Of a stretch of DNA of 41,207 nt, positions 1 to 7,594 are shown piece by piece. The stretch spans positions 1 to 41,207 of the forward strand of contig NZ_AFPK01000015.1 in NCBI RefSeq assembly GCF_000220525.1, read 5' to 3'. This DNA comes from Ochrovirga pacifica (GTDB lineage Bacteria; Bacteroidota; Bacteroidia; Flavobacteriales; Flavobacteriaceae). Numbering within the stretch: the first letter of the stretch is position 1; every line of letters starts with the position of its first letter. Below the pieces are notes generated by a model. That model ran no database searches, was not told the origin of the DNA, and worked only from the letters and a program-made list of their open reading frames with translations. A program made the position numbers and the translations under genes.

Positions 1-14
1 AGAAAGTTATAAGA

Positions 15-377
15 ATGAGTACTTTTAGTTCTTTTGAAGATATAGAAGCTTGGCAAAAAGCAAGAGAACTAAATAAATTAATTTATCAAATAACTTCTAA
101 AACTAACTTTTCAAAAGACTTCGACTTAGTCAGGCAAATAAGAAGAGCTTCAATTTCAGTAAGTTCTAATATTGCCGAAGGATTTGAAAGACAATCCAAT
201 AAAGAATTTAGTCGGTTTTTATTTATCGCAAAAGGTTCAATAGGAGAAGTAAGGTCTCAAATGTATTTAGCTTTAGATATAGGTTATATCGATGAGACGG
301 ATTTTAATAAAATCAAAAAGAGTGTTCTTGAAATATCGAGAATGTTAAGTGGGTTAATAAAATATTTAAACAAGTAA
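15..377 (+). CDS. Four-helix-bundle protein (23S rRNA intervening-sequence protein family)
   Basis: 120 aa, the usual length of the small all-helical family first found inside intervening sequences of 23S rRNA genes and related in fold to the Avd accessory protein of diversity-generating retroelements. The conserved pattern is visible: an N-terminal F-E-D-I-E-A-W-Q-K-A block (residues 7-16), a central I-R-R-A-S-x-S-V-S-S-N-I-A-E-G block (about 42-56), then a K-G-S-x-G-E-x-R-S-Q block (about 73-82) and Y-I-D. There is no signal peptide and no recognised active site. It sits immediately upstream of sufC, probably inside the suf operon. Its biochemical role is unknown; homologues form pentameric rings and may bind nucleic acid. 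The gene is bracketed by inverted AAGTT-type repeat arms (start of window, and 397-436). The family call is confident; the function is not. Confidence 0.85.
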   Translation: MSTFSSFEDIEAWQKARELNKLIYQITSKTNFSKDFDLVRQIRRASISVSSNIAEGFERQSNKEFSRFLFIAKGSIGEVRSQMYLALDIGYIDETDFNKIKKSVLEISRMLSGLIKYLNK

Positions 378-396
378 ATACAGAAAGATTGAAAAC

Positions 397-436
397 CTTA
401 TAAACTTTCAACTTTCAAACTTTATAAACAATTAAG
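397..436. repeat. AAGTT-type intergenic repeat, right arm downstream of the four-helix gene
   Basis: Run of CTTT/AACTTT units. CTTATAAACTTTC at 397-409 is the reverse complement, with one base difference, of GAAAGTTATAAG at 2-13 on the other side of the four-helix gene. The later part (CAACTTTC then AACTTT) matches the right end of the repeat that lies between sufC and sufD. Confidence 0.55.
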
Positions 437-576
437 AAAATGCTTAGCATTAAAAAAATTGATTTGATATGGAAAAGGTAGATAATTATGGTCTTAGTTA
501 CCAAGAGACTAAGACAGATAAAGAAAAAAGTAAAACATATCACATAGATAAATTTCAAAAGCCAAAAGCTAGAACA

Positions 577-1317
577 ATGTTAAAGATTGAAAATTTACAC
601 GCAAAAGTAGAAGATAACGATATTTTAAAAGGATTAAATATCGAAGTAAAAGCAGGAGAGGTGCATGCCATTATGGGACCAAATGGAGCAGGAAAAAGTA
701 CTTTTGCATCTGTAGTTGCAGGAAATGAAAACTACGAAGTTACAGAAGGATCAATTACTTTAGAAGGAGAAGATTTAACTGAATTAGATCCAGACGAAAG
801 AGCACACAAAGGTGTATTTTTGTCTTTTCAATATCCTGTAGAAATTCCTGGAGTTTCAGTTACTAATTTTATCAAAACAGCCATCAATGCAAAACGTAAA
901 GCACAAGGGTTAGAAGACATGCCTGCTGCAGAAATGTTAAAGAAAATAAAAGAAAAATCTGCATTGTTAGAAATCAAAAGAGATTTCTTATCACGTTCTT
1001 TAAACGAAGGTTTTTCGGGTGGTGAAAAAAAGCGTAACGAAATTTTTCAGATGGCCATGTTAGAACCTAAGTTAGCCATTTTGGATGAAACCGACTCAGG
1101 TTTAGATATTGATGCTTTGCGCATTGTAGCCAATGGAGTAAACAAACTTAAGTCTGATGACAATGCCGTAGTGGTAATTACACACTACCAACGTTTGTTA
1201 GATTATATAGTGCCAGACTATGTACACGTGTTGGCCGATGGGAAAATTGTAAAGTCAGGAGGAAAAGAATTGGCTTTAGAATTAGAAGAAAAAGGGTACG
1301 ACTGGATTGTAAAATAG
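577..1317 (+). CDS. sufC: Fe-S cluster assembly ATPase SufC
   Basis: ABC-type ATPase of the SUF Fe-S cluster scaffold; it works with SufB and SufD in the cytoplasm. From the ATG at 577 the protein is 246 aa, as expected. Walker A GPNGAGKST is at residues 34-42; the SufC signature FSGGEKKR, the Walker B region ILDETDSGLD and the switch histidine in VITHYQ follow in order. The frame is open back to an ATG at 469, which would add 36 hydrophilic residues unlike the family; the canonical start is M-L-K-I-E-N at 577, so I chose that. sufB is expected just before the window. The next gene is sufD after a 97-bp gap that holds an AAGTT-type repeat. Confidence 0.95.
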   Translation: MLKIENLHAKVEDNDILKGLNIEVKAGEVHAIMGPNGAGKSTFASVVAGNENYEVTEGSITLEGEDLTELDPDERAHKGVFLSFQYPVEIPGVSVTNFIKTAINAKRKAQGLEDMPAAEMLKKIKEKSALLEIKRDFLSRSLNEGFSGGEKKRNEIFQMAMLEPKLAILDETDSGLDIDALRIVANGVNKLKSDDNAVVVITHYQRLLDYIVPDYVHVLADGKIVKSGGKELALELEEKGYDWIVK

Positions 1318-1409
1318 GTTGATAAAGTTAAAAGTTATAAAGTTTGTAAAGTTGAATTACTTTTTAAAAAACTTTTTAACCTGCAACTTTCTAACTTTAA
1401 AAACTTAAT
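1318..1409. repeat. AAGTT-type inverted repeat between sufC and sufD
   Basis: Begins directly after the sufC stop codon with GTTGATAAAGTTAAAAGTT, continues as AAAGTT units 7-9 bases apart, then turns into the opposite orientation (CAACTTTC, TAACTTTAAAAACTT) just before the sufD start. RNA from it could fold into a long imperfect hairpin. The first 19 bases recur with one mismatch directly after the purK stop codon. Confidence 0.65.
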
Positions 1410-1414
1410 TAAAA

Positions 1415-2722
1415 ATGAGTTTACAAGATAAATTAGCAGCAGCATTTCAAGAAAATTCTACCAATGCAGCTGTCCAAAATCATAAAAAAGAAGCTTTTAA
1501 TGCTTTTGCACAACAAGGTTTTCCTACCACTAAAGACGAGGAGTGGAAATACACTAGTTTGCGTAATGTGTTAAAAAACGAATATGGAATTGCACCTGCA
1601 AAAACTGCAGATGTTTCTGCCAAATCTATTCAACCCTATTTGGTTTCAGGAGTAGATTCTTACAAATTAATTTTTGTAGACGGTGTGTTTCAAGAAACTT
1701 TATCTGATGAATCCGACGAGTTTTCGGTACAGTTGTTATCAAAAGCAATTGAAGATAGTAAGAACAATGAAATCTTTAAGCAGCAATACAACAGTTTGGC
1801 CAAAGGTGTAAGTAGTCTGTCGGACTTAAATACAGCATTTGCACAAGAAGGAGTGTTGATTCAAGTAGCAAAAAGCAAGGTAGTTTCAAAACCTATCGAA
1901 ATTTTGTATTTGGCCTCAGGTGAAAGTTCTGCTTTGTTACTACAACCTAGAAATTTGATTCTAATTGCTGAAAATGCACAAGCAAAATTCATTGAACGAC
2001 ATCAATCTTTAACAGACATCGCTACTTTTAACAATGTAGTAACGGAAGTGTTTGTTGGTAAAAATGCTATTTTTGATTTGTACAAAATACAAAATGATAA
2101 AGAAAATGCATCATTAGTAGATGCTACGTTGGTGGCTCAAGAAAAAGACACAGTAGCTTCTGTGTTTACTTTTTCTTTTGGAGGTAAATTAACAAGAAAT
2201 AATTTGTCATTCTTTCAAAATGGAACGGGTTGCGAATCCAATTTAAATGGTGTAACCATCTTAGAAGGAGATCAATTGGTAGACAATCATACTTTAGTGG
2301 CTCACAAATCGCCAGATTGTACTTCTAATGAAACTTACAAAGGTATTTACGGAGGTAAAGCTACAGGTGTGTTTAACGGAAAAGTAATTGTTGATCAGAT
2401 TGCACAACGTATCAATGCATACCAACAAAATGATTCTGTTTTGTTGTCGGATACTGCAACTATCAACTCAAAACCACAATTAGAAATTTTTGCAGACGAT
2501 GTTAAATGTTCGCATGGATGTACTATTGGACAGTTGGATAAGTCTGCTTTGTTTTATATGCAACAACGTGGAATTCCTCCAAAAGAAGCACAAGCATTAT
2601 TGATGTTTGCTTTTTGTGCTGATGCTGTTGAAGACATCAAAATTCCTGCTTTAAAACAAAAAATCAATACCATGGTAGCCGATAAATTAGGTGTAAGCAT
2701 GGATTTTGATGAAATTGAATAA
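1415..2722 (+). CDS. sufD: Fe-S cluster assembly protein SufD
   Basis: 435 aa SufB/SufD-family beta-helix scaffold subunit that pairs with SufB and SufC. The C-terminal family hallmark C-S-H-G-C-T-I-G-Q-L-D (about residues 367-377) followed by the helix-forming R-G-I-P-P-K-E-A segment is present, as is the N-terminal D-E-E-W-K-Y-T block typical of SufD. The start at 1415 lies right after the intergenic repeat; no other start fits better. A clear terminator follows, so the suf transcript ends here without sufS or sufE. The order sufC-sufD makes the assignment firm. Confidence 0.95.
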   Translation: MSLQDKLAAAFQENSTNAAVQNHKKEAFNAFAQQGFPTTKDEEWKYTSLRNVLKNEYGIAPAKTADVSAKSIQPYLVSGVDSYKLIFVDGVFQETLSDESDEFSVQLLSKAIEDSKNNEIFKQQYNSLAKGVSSLSDLNTAFAQEGVLIQVAKSKVVSKPIEILYLASGESSALLLQPRNLILIAENAQAKFIERHQSLTDIATFNNVVTEVFVGKNAIFDLYKIQNDKENASLVDATLVAQEKDTVASVFTFSFGGKLTRNNLSFFQNGTGCESNLNGVTILEGDQLVDNHTLVAHKSPDCTSNETYKGIYGGKATGVFNGKVIVDQIAQRINAYQQNDSVLLSDTATINSKPQLEIFADDVKCSHGCTIGQLDKSALFYMQQRGIPPKEAQALLMFAFCADAVEDIKIPALKQKINTMVADKLGVSMDFDEIE

Positions 2723-2755
2723 AAATCGATACTTAAAGTTCTGTTTTATACACAC

Positions 2756-2786
2756 AAACCCTGAAACATATGTTCAGGGTTTTTTT
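2756..2786 (+). terminator. Intrinsic terminator after sufD
   Basis: AAACCCTGAA(A)CAT pairs with ATGTTCAGGGTTT (one bulged A), followed by a run of Ts, 33 bases after the sufD stop. It closes the suf transcript. Confidence 0.85.
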
Positions 2787-2874
2787 GTTAATAATAGCTT
2801 TTCCTTAATATCAGTTTAGCCATCAATTTTTAAGGGATTCGTAATATTGTGTTTTTATAAATTATCATAATCAT

Positions 2875-3684
2875 ATGAAAAAAATAACCTTTGTATTTTT
2901 AATAATCACCCTGCATTTACAAGCAAATAATGATTGGGGAAAAACAGGGCATAGAACTGTTGGAGAGGTTGCCAACAGTCATATTAGTAAAAAAACAGCA
3001 AAAAAAGTAGCGTATTTGTTAGAAGGACGTTCCTTGGCTTTTGTTTCTATTTATGCCGATGAAATTAGAAGTGATGGACGTTATAACGAATTTGCTCCGT
3101 GGCATTATGTAAATTTTGAAGGGGATAAAAAATACAAAGAAGATCCGGTAAACCCAAAAGGGGATATTTTACAAGGAATTAAAACGTGTATTCTAAAGAT
3201 TAGAAACCCAATCATAAGCAAAGAAGATAAAACCTTTTATCTAAAAATGTTAGTACATTTTGTAGGGGACTTGCACATGCCTTTGCACGCCGGAAATAAA
3301 CACGATTACGGAGGAAATAAAATCAAAGTACAATGGTACGGAAAAGATGTGAATTTACATTCGTTGTGGGATACTCATATGTTAGACTCCTACCAGATGA
3401 GCTATTCCGAATTGGCAAACAATACCGATGTACTAAAGAAAAAGGAGCTTCGTAGATTGCAATCAGGAAGTTTGTTAGATTGGGTGCACGAATCTAGAAA
3501 ACTAGCTCTTAAAGTGTATAAAGAAGTAGAGGACGGAGAGCGTTTGGGGTATAAGTATATGTATCATAATTTTCCAATTGTACGCACACAATTACAAAAA
3601 GGAGGTGTTCGATTGGCAAAAGTATTAGACGAAACTTTTAAAAAGAAAAGTACTTGGTTAGATGCTTTTTTAGCAGGTATTTAA
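2875..3684 (+). CDS. Secreted S1/P1-type zinc nuclease
   Basis: 269 aa S1/P1 nuclease family protein. These tri-zinc enzymes cleave single-stranded DNA and RNA and often act as 3'-nucleotidases, in the periplasm or outside the cell. A short signal peptide (residues 1-17, ending L-Q-A) precedes the mature part. All nine expected zinc ligands can be placed: W21, H26, D62, H77, H128, D132, H138, H162 and D166, in the motifs WGKTGH, YADEIR, WHYVNFE, HFVGDLHMPLH and NLHSLWDTH. The length is normal. It stands alone behind the suf terminator and in front of a T9SS-exported protein; with the endonuclease I and TonB receptor genes that follow it suggests use of extracellular nucleic acid. The family is certain; the substrate is inferred. 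Confidence 0.93.
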   Translation: MKKITFVFLIITLHLQANNDWGKTGHRTVGEVANSHISKKTAKKVAYLLEGRSLAFVSIYADEIRSDGRYNEFAPWHYVNFEGDKKYKEDPVNPKGDILQGIKTCILKIRNPIISKEDKTFYLKMLVHFVGDLHMPLHAGNKHDYGGNKIKVQWYGKDVNLHSLWDTHMLDSYQMSYSELANNTDVLKKKELRRLQSGSLLDWVHESRKLALKVYKEVEDGERLGYKYMYHNFPIVRTQLQKGGVRLAKVLDETFKKKSTWLDAFLAGI

Positions 3685-3750
3685 AACAAAACCAAACGGT
3701 TGTAAATACAAAACAATTAAATGTGAGTCGTTTTTATTGATGATAATTGT

Positions 3751-3758
3751 TATATTTG
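3751..3758 (+). promoter_or_regulatory. Bacteroidota -7 element for the T9SS-exported protein
   Basis: TATATTTG matches TAnnTTTG exactly and lies 18 bases before the ATG at 3777. It supports that ATG rather than the earlier in-frame start at 3747, which would precede the transcript. No TTG is seen at the ideal upstream distance. Confidence 0.5.
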
Positions 3759-3776
3759 ATAAAAAAATTGACAATT

Positions 3777-4643
3777 ATGAAAAGAATTACACAAATTTTA
3801 ATGTTTATTTCTTTTGCGTTTTCGTATGCTCAAAATGCAGGAGATATTTTGTTTATTGGTTTTAATGCGAATGGCGATTCTGACTTTGCTATTGTAAGCA
3901 TGGTAGATTTACCCCCCAATACAGAAATTTATTTTACAGACAATGAACCCAATGTAGATGGAAATGGTAACTCTAATTCTGAAGGAGTATTGCTTTGGTC
4001 TACAGGAGCTTCAGTAATAAGTAAAGGAACTGTTGTTGTGTTTACAGATATAGACAGTGGTTCTAATACCAATTTTGGAGTTTCGGTGGGTAGCTTGTCT
4101 GTAACCGATGCTGGTTTTAATATTTCTACTTCTGGTGATGCTATTTATGCAAGCTATGGAAACCCTTCTGAAAATGAAGTAACACAGTGGATTGCTGGAA
4201 TTCAAAATAGCAATGGAGGGTTAGAAACCAATTTTTCTGCTACCGGTCTCAATGTTTCAAGCAATTTTGTTGTTATAGCTGCTACAGCTAGTAAGGATGG
4301 AGGTGTGTATTCAGGAACAAGAATTAACAAAACGGAAGCTGAATTTGCGACTTTAATTACCAATGAAAGTAATTGGACTACAAGTACTTCTGATGGTGAG
4401 TCGCTATTGCCTTTTTCTTCAGTAGTGTTTTCTTTTAGTGTCTTGTCCAATCCGCAACTAAGAGCAGTAGATGTTGGTCTACAAATAAAAAATAATAAAT
4501 TTGTTTGTACCAATGCAACCATTCTTAGTGTGATAAATATTGTAGGTCAACAAGTTACAAATTACAACCTTGGCACAGGTTTATATTTTGTAGAAATTTT
4601 ATATGGTGAAGCTGCTTATAAACTAAAAGTAATAAAACAATAA
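3777..4643 (+). CDS. Secreted beta-rich protein with T9SS type A sorting domain
   Basis: 288 aa. A signal peptide (residues 1-18, ending S-Y-A before Q-N-A-G) leads into a domain of about 200 residues rich in beta strands, G, N, S and D, with the motifs I-Y-F-T-D-N-E-P-N and S-G-D-A-I-Y-A-S; these resemble lamin-tail-like or related beta-sandwich domains of secreted flavobacterial nucleases and phosphatases, but I hold that tentatively. The last 65 residues look like a type IX secretion C-terminal domain: V-x-G-Q-x-V, then G-L-Y-F-V-E-I and a final K-L-K-V-I-K-Q. It is therefore probably carried across the outer membrane by the PorSS/T9SS and fixed on the surface or released. No catalytic residues are recognised. 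The start at 3777 is supported by the -7 box and signal peptide. Confidence 0.75.
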   Translation: MKRITQILMFISFAFSYAQNAGDILFIGFNANGDSDFAIVSMVDLPPNTEIYFTDNEPNVDGNGNSNSEGVLLWSTGASVISKGTVVVFTDIDSGSNTNFGVSVGSLSVTDAGFNISTSGDAIYASYGNPSENEVTQWIAGIQNSNGGLETNFSATGLNVSSNFVVIAATASKDGGVYSGTRINKTEAEFATLITNESNWTTSTSDGESLLPFSSVVFSFSVLSNPQLRAVDVGLQIKNNKFVCTNATILSVINIVGQQVTNYNLGTGLYFVEILYGEAAYKLKVIKQ

Positions 4644-4670
4644 GGTGTAGCCATACCTTTTTTTAATTGA

Positions 4671-4706
4671 AAAAGACTGTGCAAAAATTAATTTGCACAG
4701 TCTTTT
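4671..4706. terminator. Bidirectional terminator between convergent genes
   Basis: Perfect 15-bp arms, AAAAGACTGTGCAAA at 4671-4685 and its complement at 4692-4706, with a six-base loop. T runs follow on both strands, so it serves both the T9SS-exported gene and the endonuclease I gene. Confidence 0.92.
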
Positions 4707-4729
4707 ATTTTTTTCTGTTACTTAAATAT

Positions 4730-5818
4730 TTAGTCCCACTTGTTTTCTGCGGCTTCTCCACCCCATATAAGTGTTGCTAGGTATGGATTGTCTATAAATG
4801 GATTTCTGTTTCCTTGTGCGTCTTCTATAACGTTGTTACGCTGAATTTCAAAAGGAGAAATAGGGTCTTCTTTGTTCCATTCTAAAAACGTATCCAGATT
4901 TCCTACTTTGGTAATGGTTTCTCCGTAGCGGATGTTTAGGTAAAAAATCATTCGGGCTACATCACCTTTCCATTCATCTCCAGGATACCAAGCTGAGCCT
5001 ACGGGACCTGCATCTCCAGAACCATCAACAAATTTATCATTACTTCTAGAGGAGTTTACTCCAGAATCGCAGTATCTTAAGTGATGCAAATCACCTTTAA
5101 CGATTTCGTCTTTTTCATCACCACCAGTACCCCCTGCGTATAAAGATTGAGGATAAACATGTTCTGTATTAAATAGTCCGTTACTACTACCTCCTGTTTG
5201 TCTTTTAGATTTTGCTCTACTTTCACCTGTATACATTAAAATAACATTCGTATTGTTATCTGGGTCTTGATCTGCTTTTAATAAAGGTGTGTGACGGCTA
5301 GAATAATATAAAATTGTAGTGTGTTTGTTAGTCGTAACACTGGTCAATTCAGCAGTTAATTCATCTTTGTTGGTAGAAAAAGTAACAGAATTGTAATAGC
5401 TTTTTAGATTTTCAGGAATATCAAAAATTCCTTCATTGCTATTGTCTAAAACGGTAATAGTTACAGTTGTGCTACTACATTTTTCTGAATCGGCATTGGC
5501 ACAAACGGTATAGTCAAAACTGTCTTCTCCTACAAAATTATTTGCAGGCGTATAGGTATAAGTTGTATTGTTATTTTTAACAATAGTTCCGTTGTTTTTA
5601 CTTGTTTGGTCAACAGCTAAGGTTACTTCTTCTACTTTTTCATCATTGTCTAACAGGTCTGAAATTTCATAAGCAGTATTGATAACAGACACATAATTAT
5701 CTGCAACGGCAACAGGTGTTGGTATTTCTTCTGGCGGAGTGTTGATGACAAAATTGTTATTTCCGCTAGAGCAAGCAGCAGCTATAGCTGCTACAAATAG
5801 GATTAAAATTTTTTTCAT
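4730..5818 (-). CDS. Endonuclease I family lipoprotein with Ig/cadherin-like domain
   Basis: 362 aa. A lipoprotein signal with Cys16 (A-A-A-C-S-S-G) is followed by a beta-rich bacterial Ig-like segment (about 33-125: V-A-D-N-Y-V-S-V near the start, D-S-F-D-Y-T-V-C near the end). The endonuclease I domain (about 130-360) is recognised from N-T-E-H-V-Y-P-Q-S, D-L-H-H-L-R, N-S-S-R-S-N and W-N-x-x-D-P-I-S-P-F-E-I-Q-R-N-N, the His-Asn metal centre of this family. Members cut double-stranded DNA, some also RNA, at the surface or in the periplasm. It lies downstream of the TonB receptor and choice-of-anchor-J genes on the same strand but behind their terminator, so it likely has its own promoter. 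Family firm; surface location inferred from the lipobox. Confidence 0.92.
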   Translation of the reverse strand: MKKILILFVAAIAAACSSGNNNFVINTPPEEIPTPVAVADNYVSVINTAYEISDLLDNDEKVEEVTLAVDQTSKNNGTIVKNNNTTYTYTPANNFVGEDSFDYTVCANADSEKCSSTTVTITVLDNSNEGIFDIPENLKSYYNSVTFSTNKDELTAELTSVTTNKHTTILYYSSRHTPLLKADQDPDNNTNVILMYTGESRAKSKRQTGGSSNGLFNTEHVYPQSLYAGGTGGDEKDEIVKGDLHHLRYCDSGVNSSRSNDKFVDGSGDAGPVGSAWYPGDEWKGDVARMIFYLNIRYGETITKVGNLDTFLEWNKEDPISPFEIQRNNVIEDAQGNRNPFIDNPYLATLIWGGEAAENKWD

Positions 5819-5835
5819 TATATGACGAATTTTAA

Positions 5836-5867
5836 AAAAACCTCTTCCAAATATGAAAGAGGTTTTT
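5836..5867 (-). terminator. Terminator after the choice-of-anchor-J-like gene, with a possible -7 box in its loop
   Basis: Arms AAAAACCTCTT and AAGAGGTTTTT with a ten-base loop; on the minus strand a T run follows. The loop reads CATATTTG on the minus strand, one base from TAnnTTTG, about 30 bases before the endonuclease I start. Confidence 0.8.
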
Positions 5868-5887
5868 ATTGGGTTATAATTCTAAGT

Positions 5888-7564
5888 TTATTCTTCTACG
5901 TAAATGTATTCATCACCTTTAAGTACTACTCTAAATTCTTCTACAGGGCGGCTTCCGGTATAAGTATCTGCAAAAACGGCAAATACATCATCTTCTTCTG
6001 CATTAGGGAATCTATCTTTTAGAAATACGTTTAATGCTTTTAAAATCATTTCATCAGTCCAGTATGCACTTGCTCCAGGTCTTCTGTCAAAGTTGTTATA
6101 CTGTGCTGCACTTGATACTTGCTCTACAAGTGTTGCATCGTCTTTTAATGATGAAGTTTCTAACCAATCAAAATCATCACTAGTAAACGTATAAATAATT
6201 GGGTTGTCAGGGACCCAAGTACCTTTTTTGTGTGCAAAACGGATGGGTGTTGCTGTTGTTGTTTCTGGTAAGATCCAAGCTCCATCGCTAAACTCGTACA
6301 AGTCAAAACGAGTTTGTGTACCACCGCTAAAGTATTTGTATAATACAATTACTTGTTCTTCGTTTTGTGCGTAAGTATACTTGTTAGCTAAATAAGTTGG
6401 TAAGTATGTGTCAGGACTAACAGAGCTACTAAAGTTTCCATACTCACCTGGTTGGCCTGATCCAGTTCCCATTGCTTTATAGTCCTCATCAGTTAATGTA
6501 ATCATATTTTCAGGCATTACAAACTCGGTACCGTCATATTGATAATATGTAGTTAAAGTTTCCGTCTCACCTGTATATTCGTCACCTTCACCTTTGGAAA
6601 TGGTTACATTACCAATCAACCAACGCATAGAGTCAGAAGTAGTAGAAATGTATTTAAAAGCCATATGAATAATTTTGTTGTCATAAGCAGAAAAGTCAAC
6701 TACATCGCTAGGAGTTAAAGAGTGGTTGGTATGGGTTGTTCTGTTTGTGATAGTTAGCTCAGACCAAGTGGTTGTAGCAACATCGCCCGTAAAGTTTTCA
6801 GTTACCATTACTTTTAAGTTAGACAAATCAGTACCATATCTAAGGTTTTCATCAATTTGAAATTTCAAGTTTGTTTCTCCAGTCAAATCAATTTCTGGAG
6901 AGACTAGCCAATCTTCGTTGTCTTTTGCAGAGCCAGAGAATCCACTCATAGAAATATTACCAAAACCAGTTGCATCTGTCCACTCCTCATCTCCAACAAC
7001 GTTGTAGGCAGTCCAACCGTTAAAGGTTTCGTTGGTAAAATCAAAATTTTTAACAGCACCACCAGCAGCCAAGCTTGGCTCTTCTGTAAAGTTGTTATAG
7101 GTTACTTTGTAAAAGTTATCTTCAACAGGATTAGTCACTTTGGTGTCTAAAATACCTGCTAATAAATCGCTAGCGGTTTCATCAGGGTGAAAAGCACCAC
7201 TGTTTGCTGTTGGATAATCTTCATCAGCTAATGTGATGTCATCAGCATTGAATAGGCTTTGAATAACCGTGTTATTTTCATTATAAATGTCTATGGTTAA
7301 TTCTGCACTAGCACCTGGGGCATTTGGTAATTCCTTGTTTAAAGCCAAAGGAATTAATTTCTCAGCTTGCTCAAAAGATTCAAAAGCGGTACCAGACAAT
7401 TTCATGGTTTCAAAATCCTCTTCTATAAGTGTGTACTGGATAGGAGTTTTTATTAACGAAGGCAATTCACCCAATTCATCGTACGTATCTTCTAAAGTGT
7501 CTGTACAAGAAAAAAGGAGCATACTAGTAGCAAAAGCGTATGCTAGTTGTTTTATATTTTTCAT
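5888..7564 (-). CDS. Choice-of-anchor-J-like surface lipoprotein, TonB receptor partner
   Basis: 558 aa lipoprotein (L-F-S-C, Cys20). The N-terminal third is of unknown fold. Residues about 170-330 look like a choice-of-anchor J / DUF5017-type jelly roll: F-N-G-W-T-A-Y, E-E-W-T-D-A-T-G-F-G, D-N-E-D-W-L-V-S-P-E-I-D-L and A-F-K-Y-I-S-T. The C-terminal part holds repeated Y-x-Y and D-x-Y-E-F-S-D-G-A-W motifs of a beta-rich unit. It starts 30 bases after the TonB-dependent receptor gene and surely shares its transcript, so it is probably the outer-leaflet substrate-binding partner, in a role like SusD but without SusD sequence. The ligand is not deducible from sequence; the neighbouring nucleases suggest nucleic acid or its fragments. 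Confidence 0.72.
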   Translation of the reverse strand: MKNIKQLAYAFATSMLLFSCTDTLEDTYDELGELPSLIKTPIQYTLIEEDFETMKLSGTAFESFEQAEKLIPLALNKELPNAPGASAELTIDIYNENNTVIQSLFNADDITLADEDYPTANSGAFHPDETASDLLAGILDTKVTNPVEDNFYKVTYNNFTEEPSLAAGGAVKNFDFTNETFNGWTAYNVVGDEEWTDATGFGNISMSGFSGSAKDNEDWLVSPEIDLTGETNLKFQIDENLRYGTDLSNLKVMVTENFTGDVATTTWSELTITNRTTHTNHSLTPSDVVDFSAYDNKIIHMAFKYISTTSDSMRWLIGNVTISKGEGDEYTGETETLTTYYQYDGTEFVMPENMITLTDEDYKAMGTGSGQPGEYGNFSSSVSPDTYLPTYLANKYTYAQNEEQVIVLYKYFSGGTQTRFDLYEFSDGAWILPETTTATPIRFAHKKGTWVPDNPIIYTFTSDDFDWLETSSLKDDATLVEQVSSAAQYNNFDRRPGASAYWTDEMILKALNVFLKDRFPNAEEDDVFAVFADTYTGSRPVEEFRVVLKGDEYIYVEE

Positions 7565-7594
7565 TTTGTTCTGTTTTTTGATTGAGAAAAAGAA

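Noticed and set aside
15..377. Avd accessory protein of a diversity-generating retroelement
   Set aside because: The fold family is related, but no reverse transcriptase or template/variable repeats are nearby and the sequence matches the 23S-intervening-protein type.
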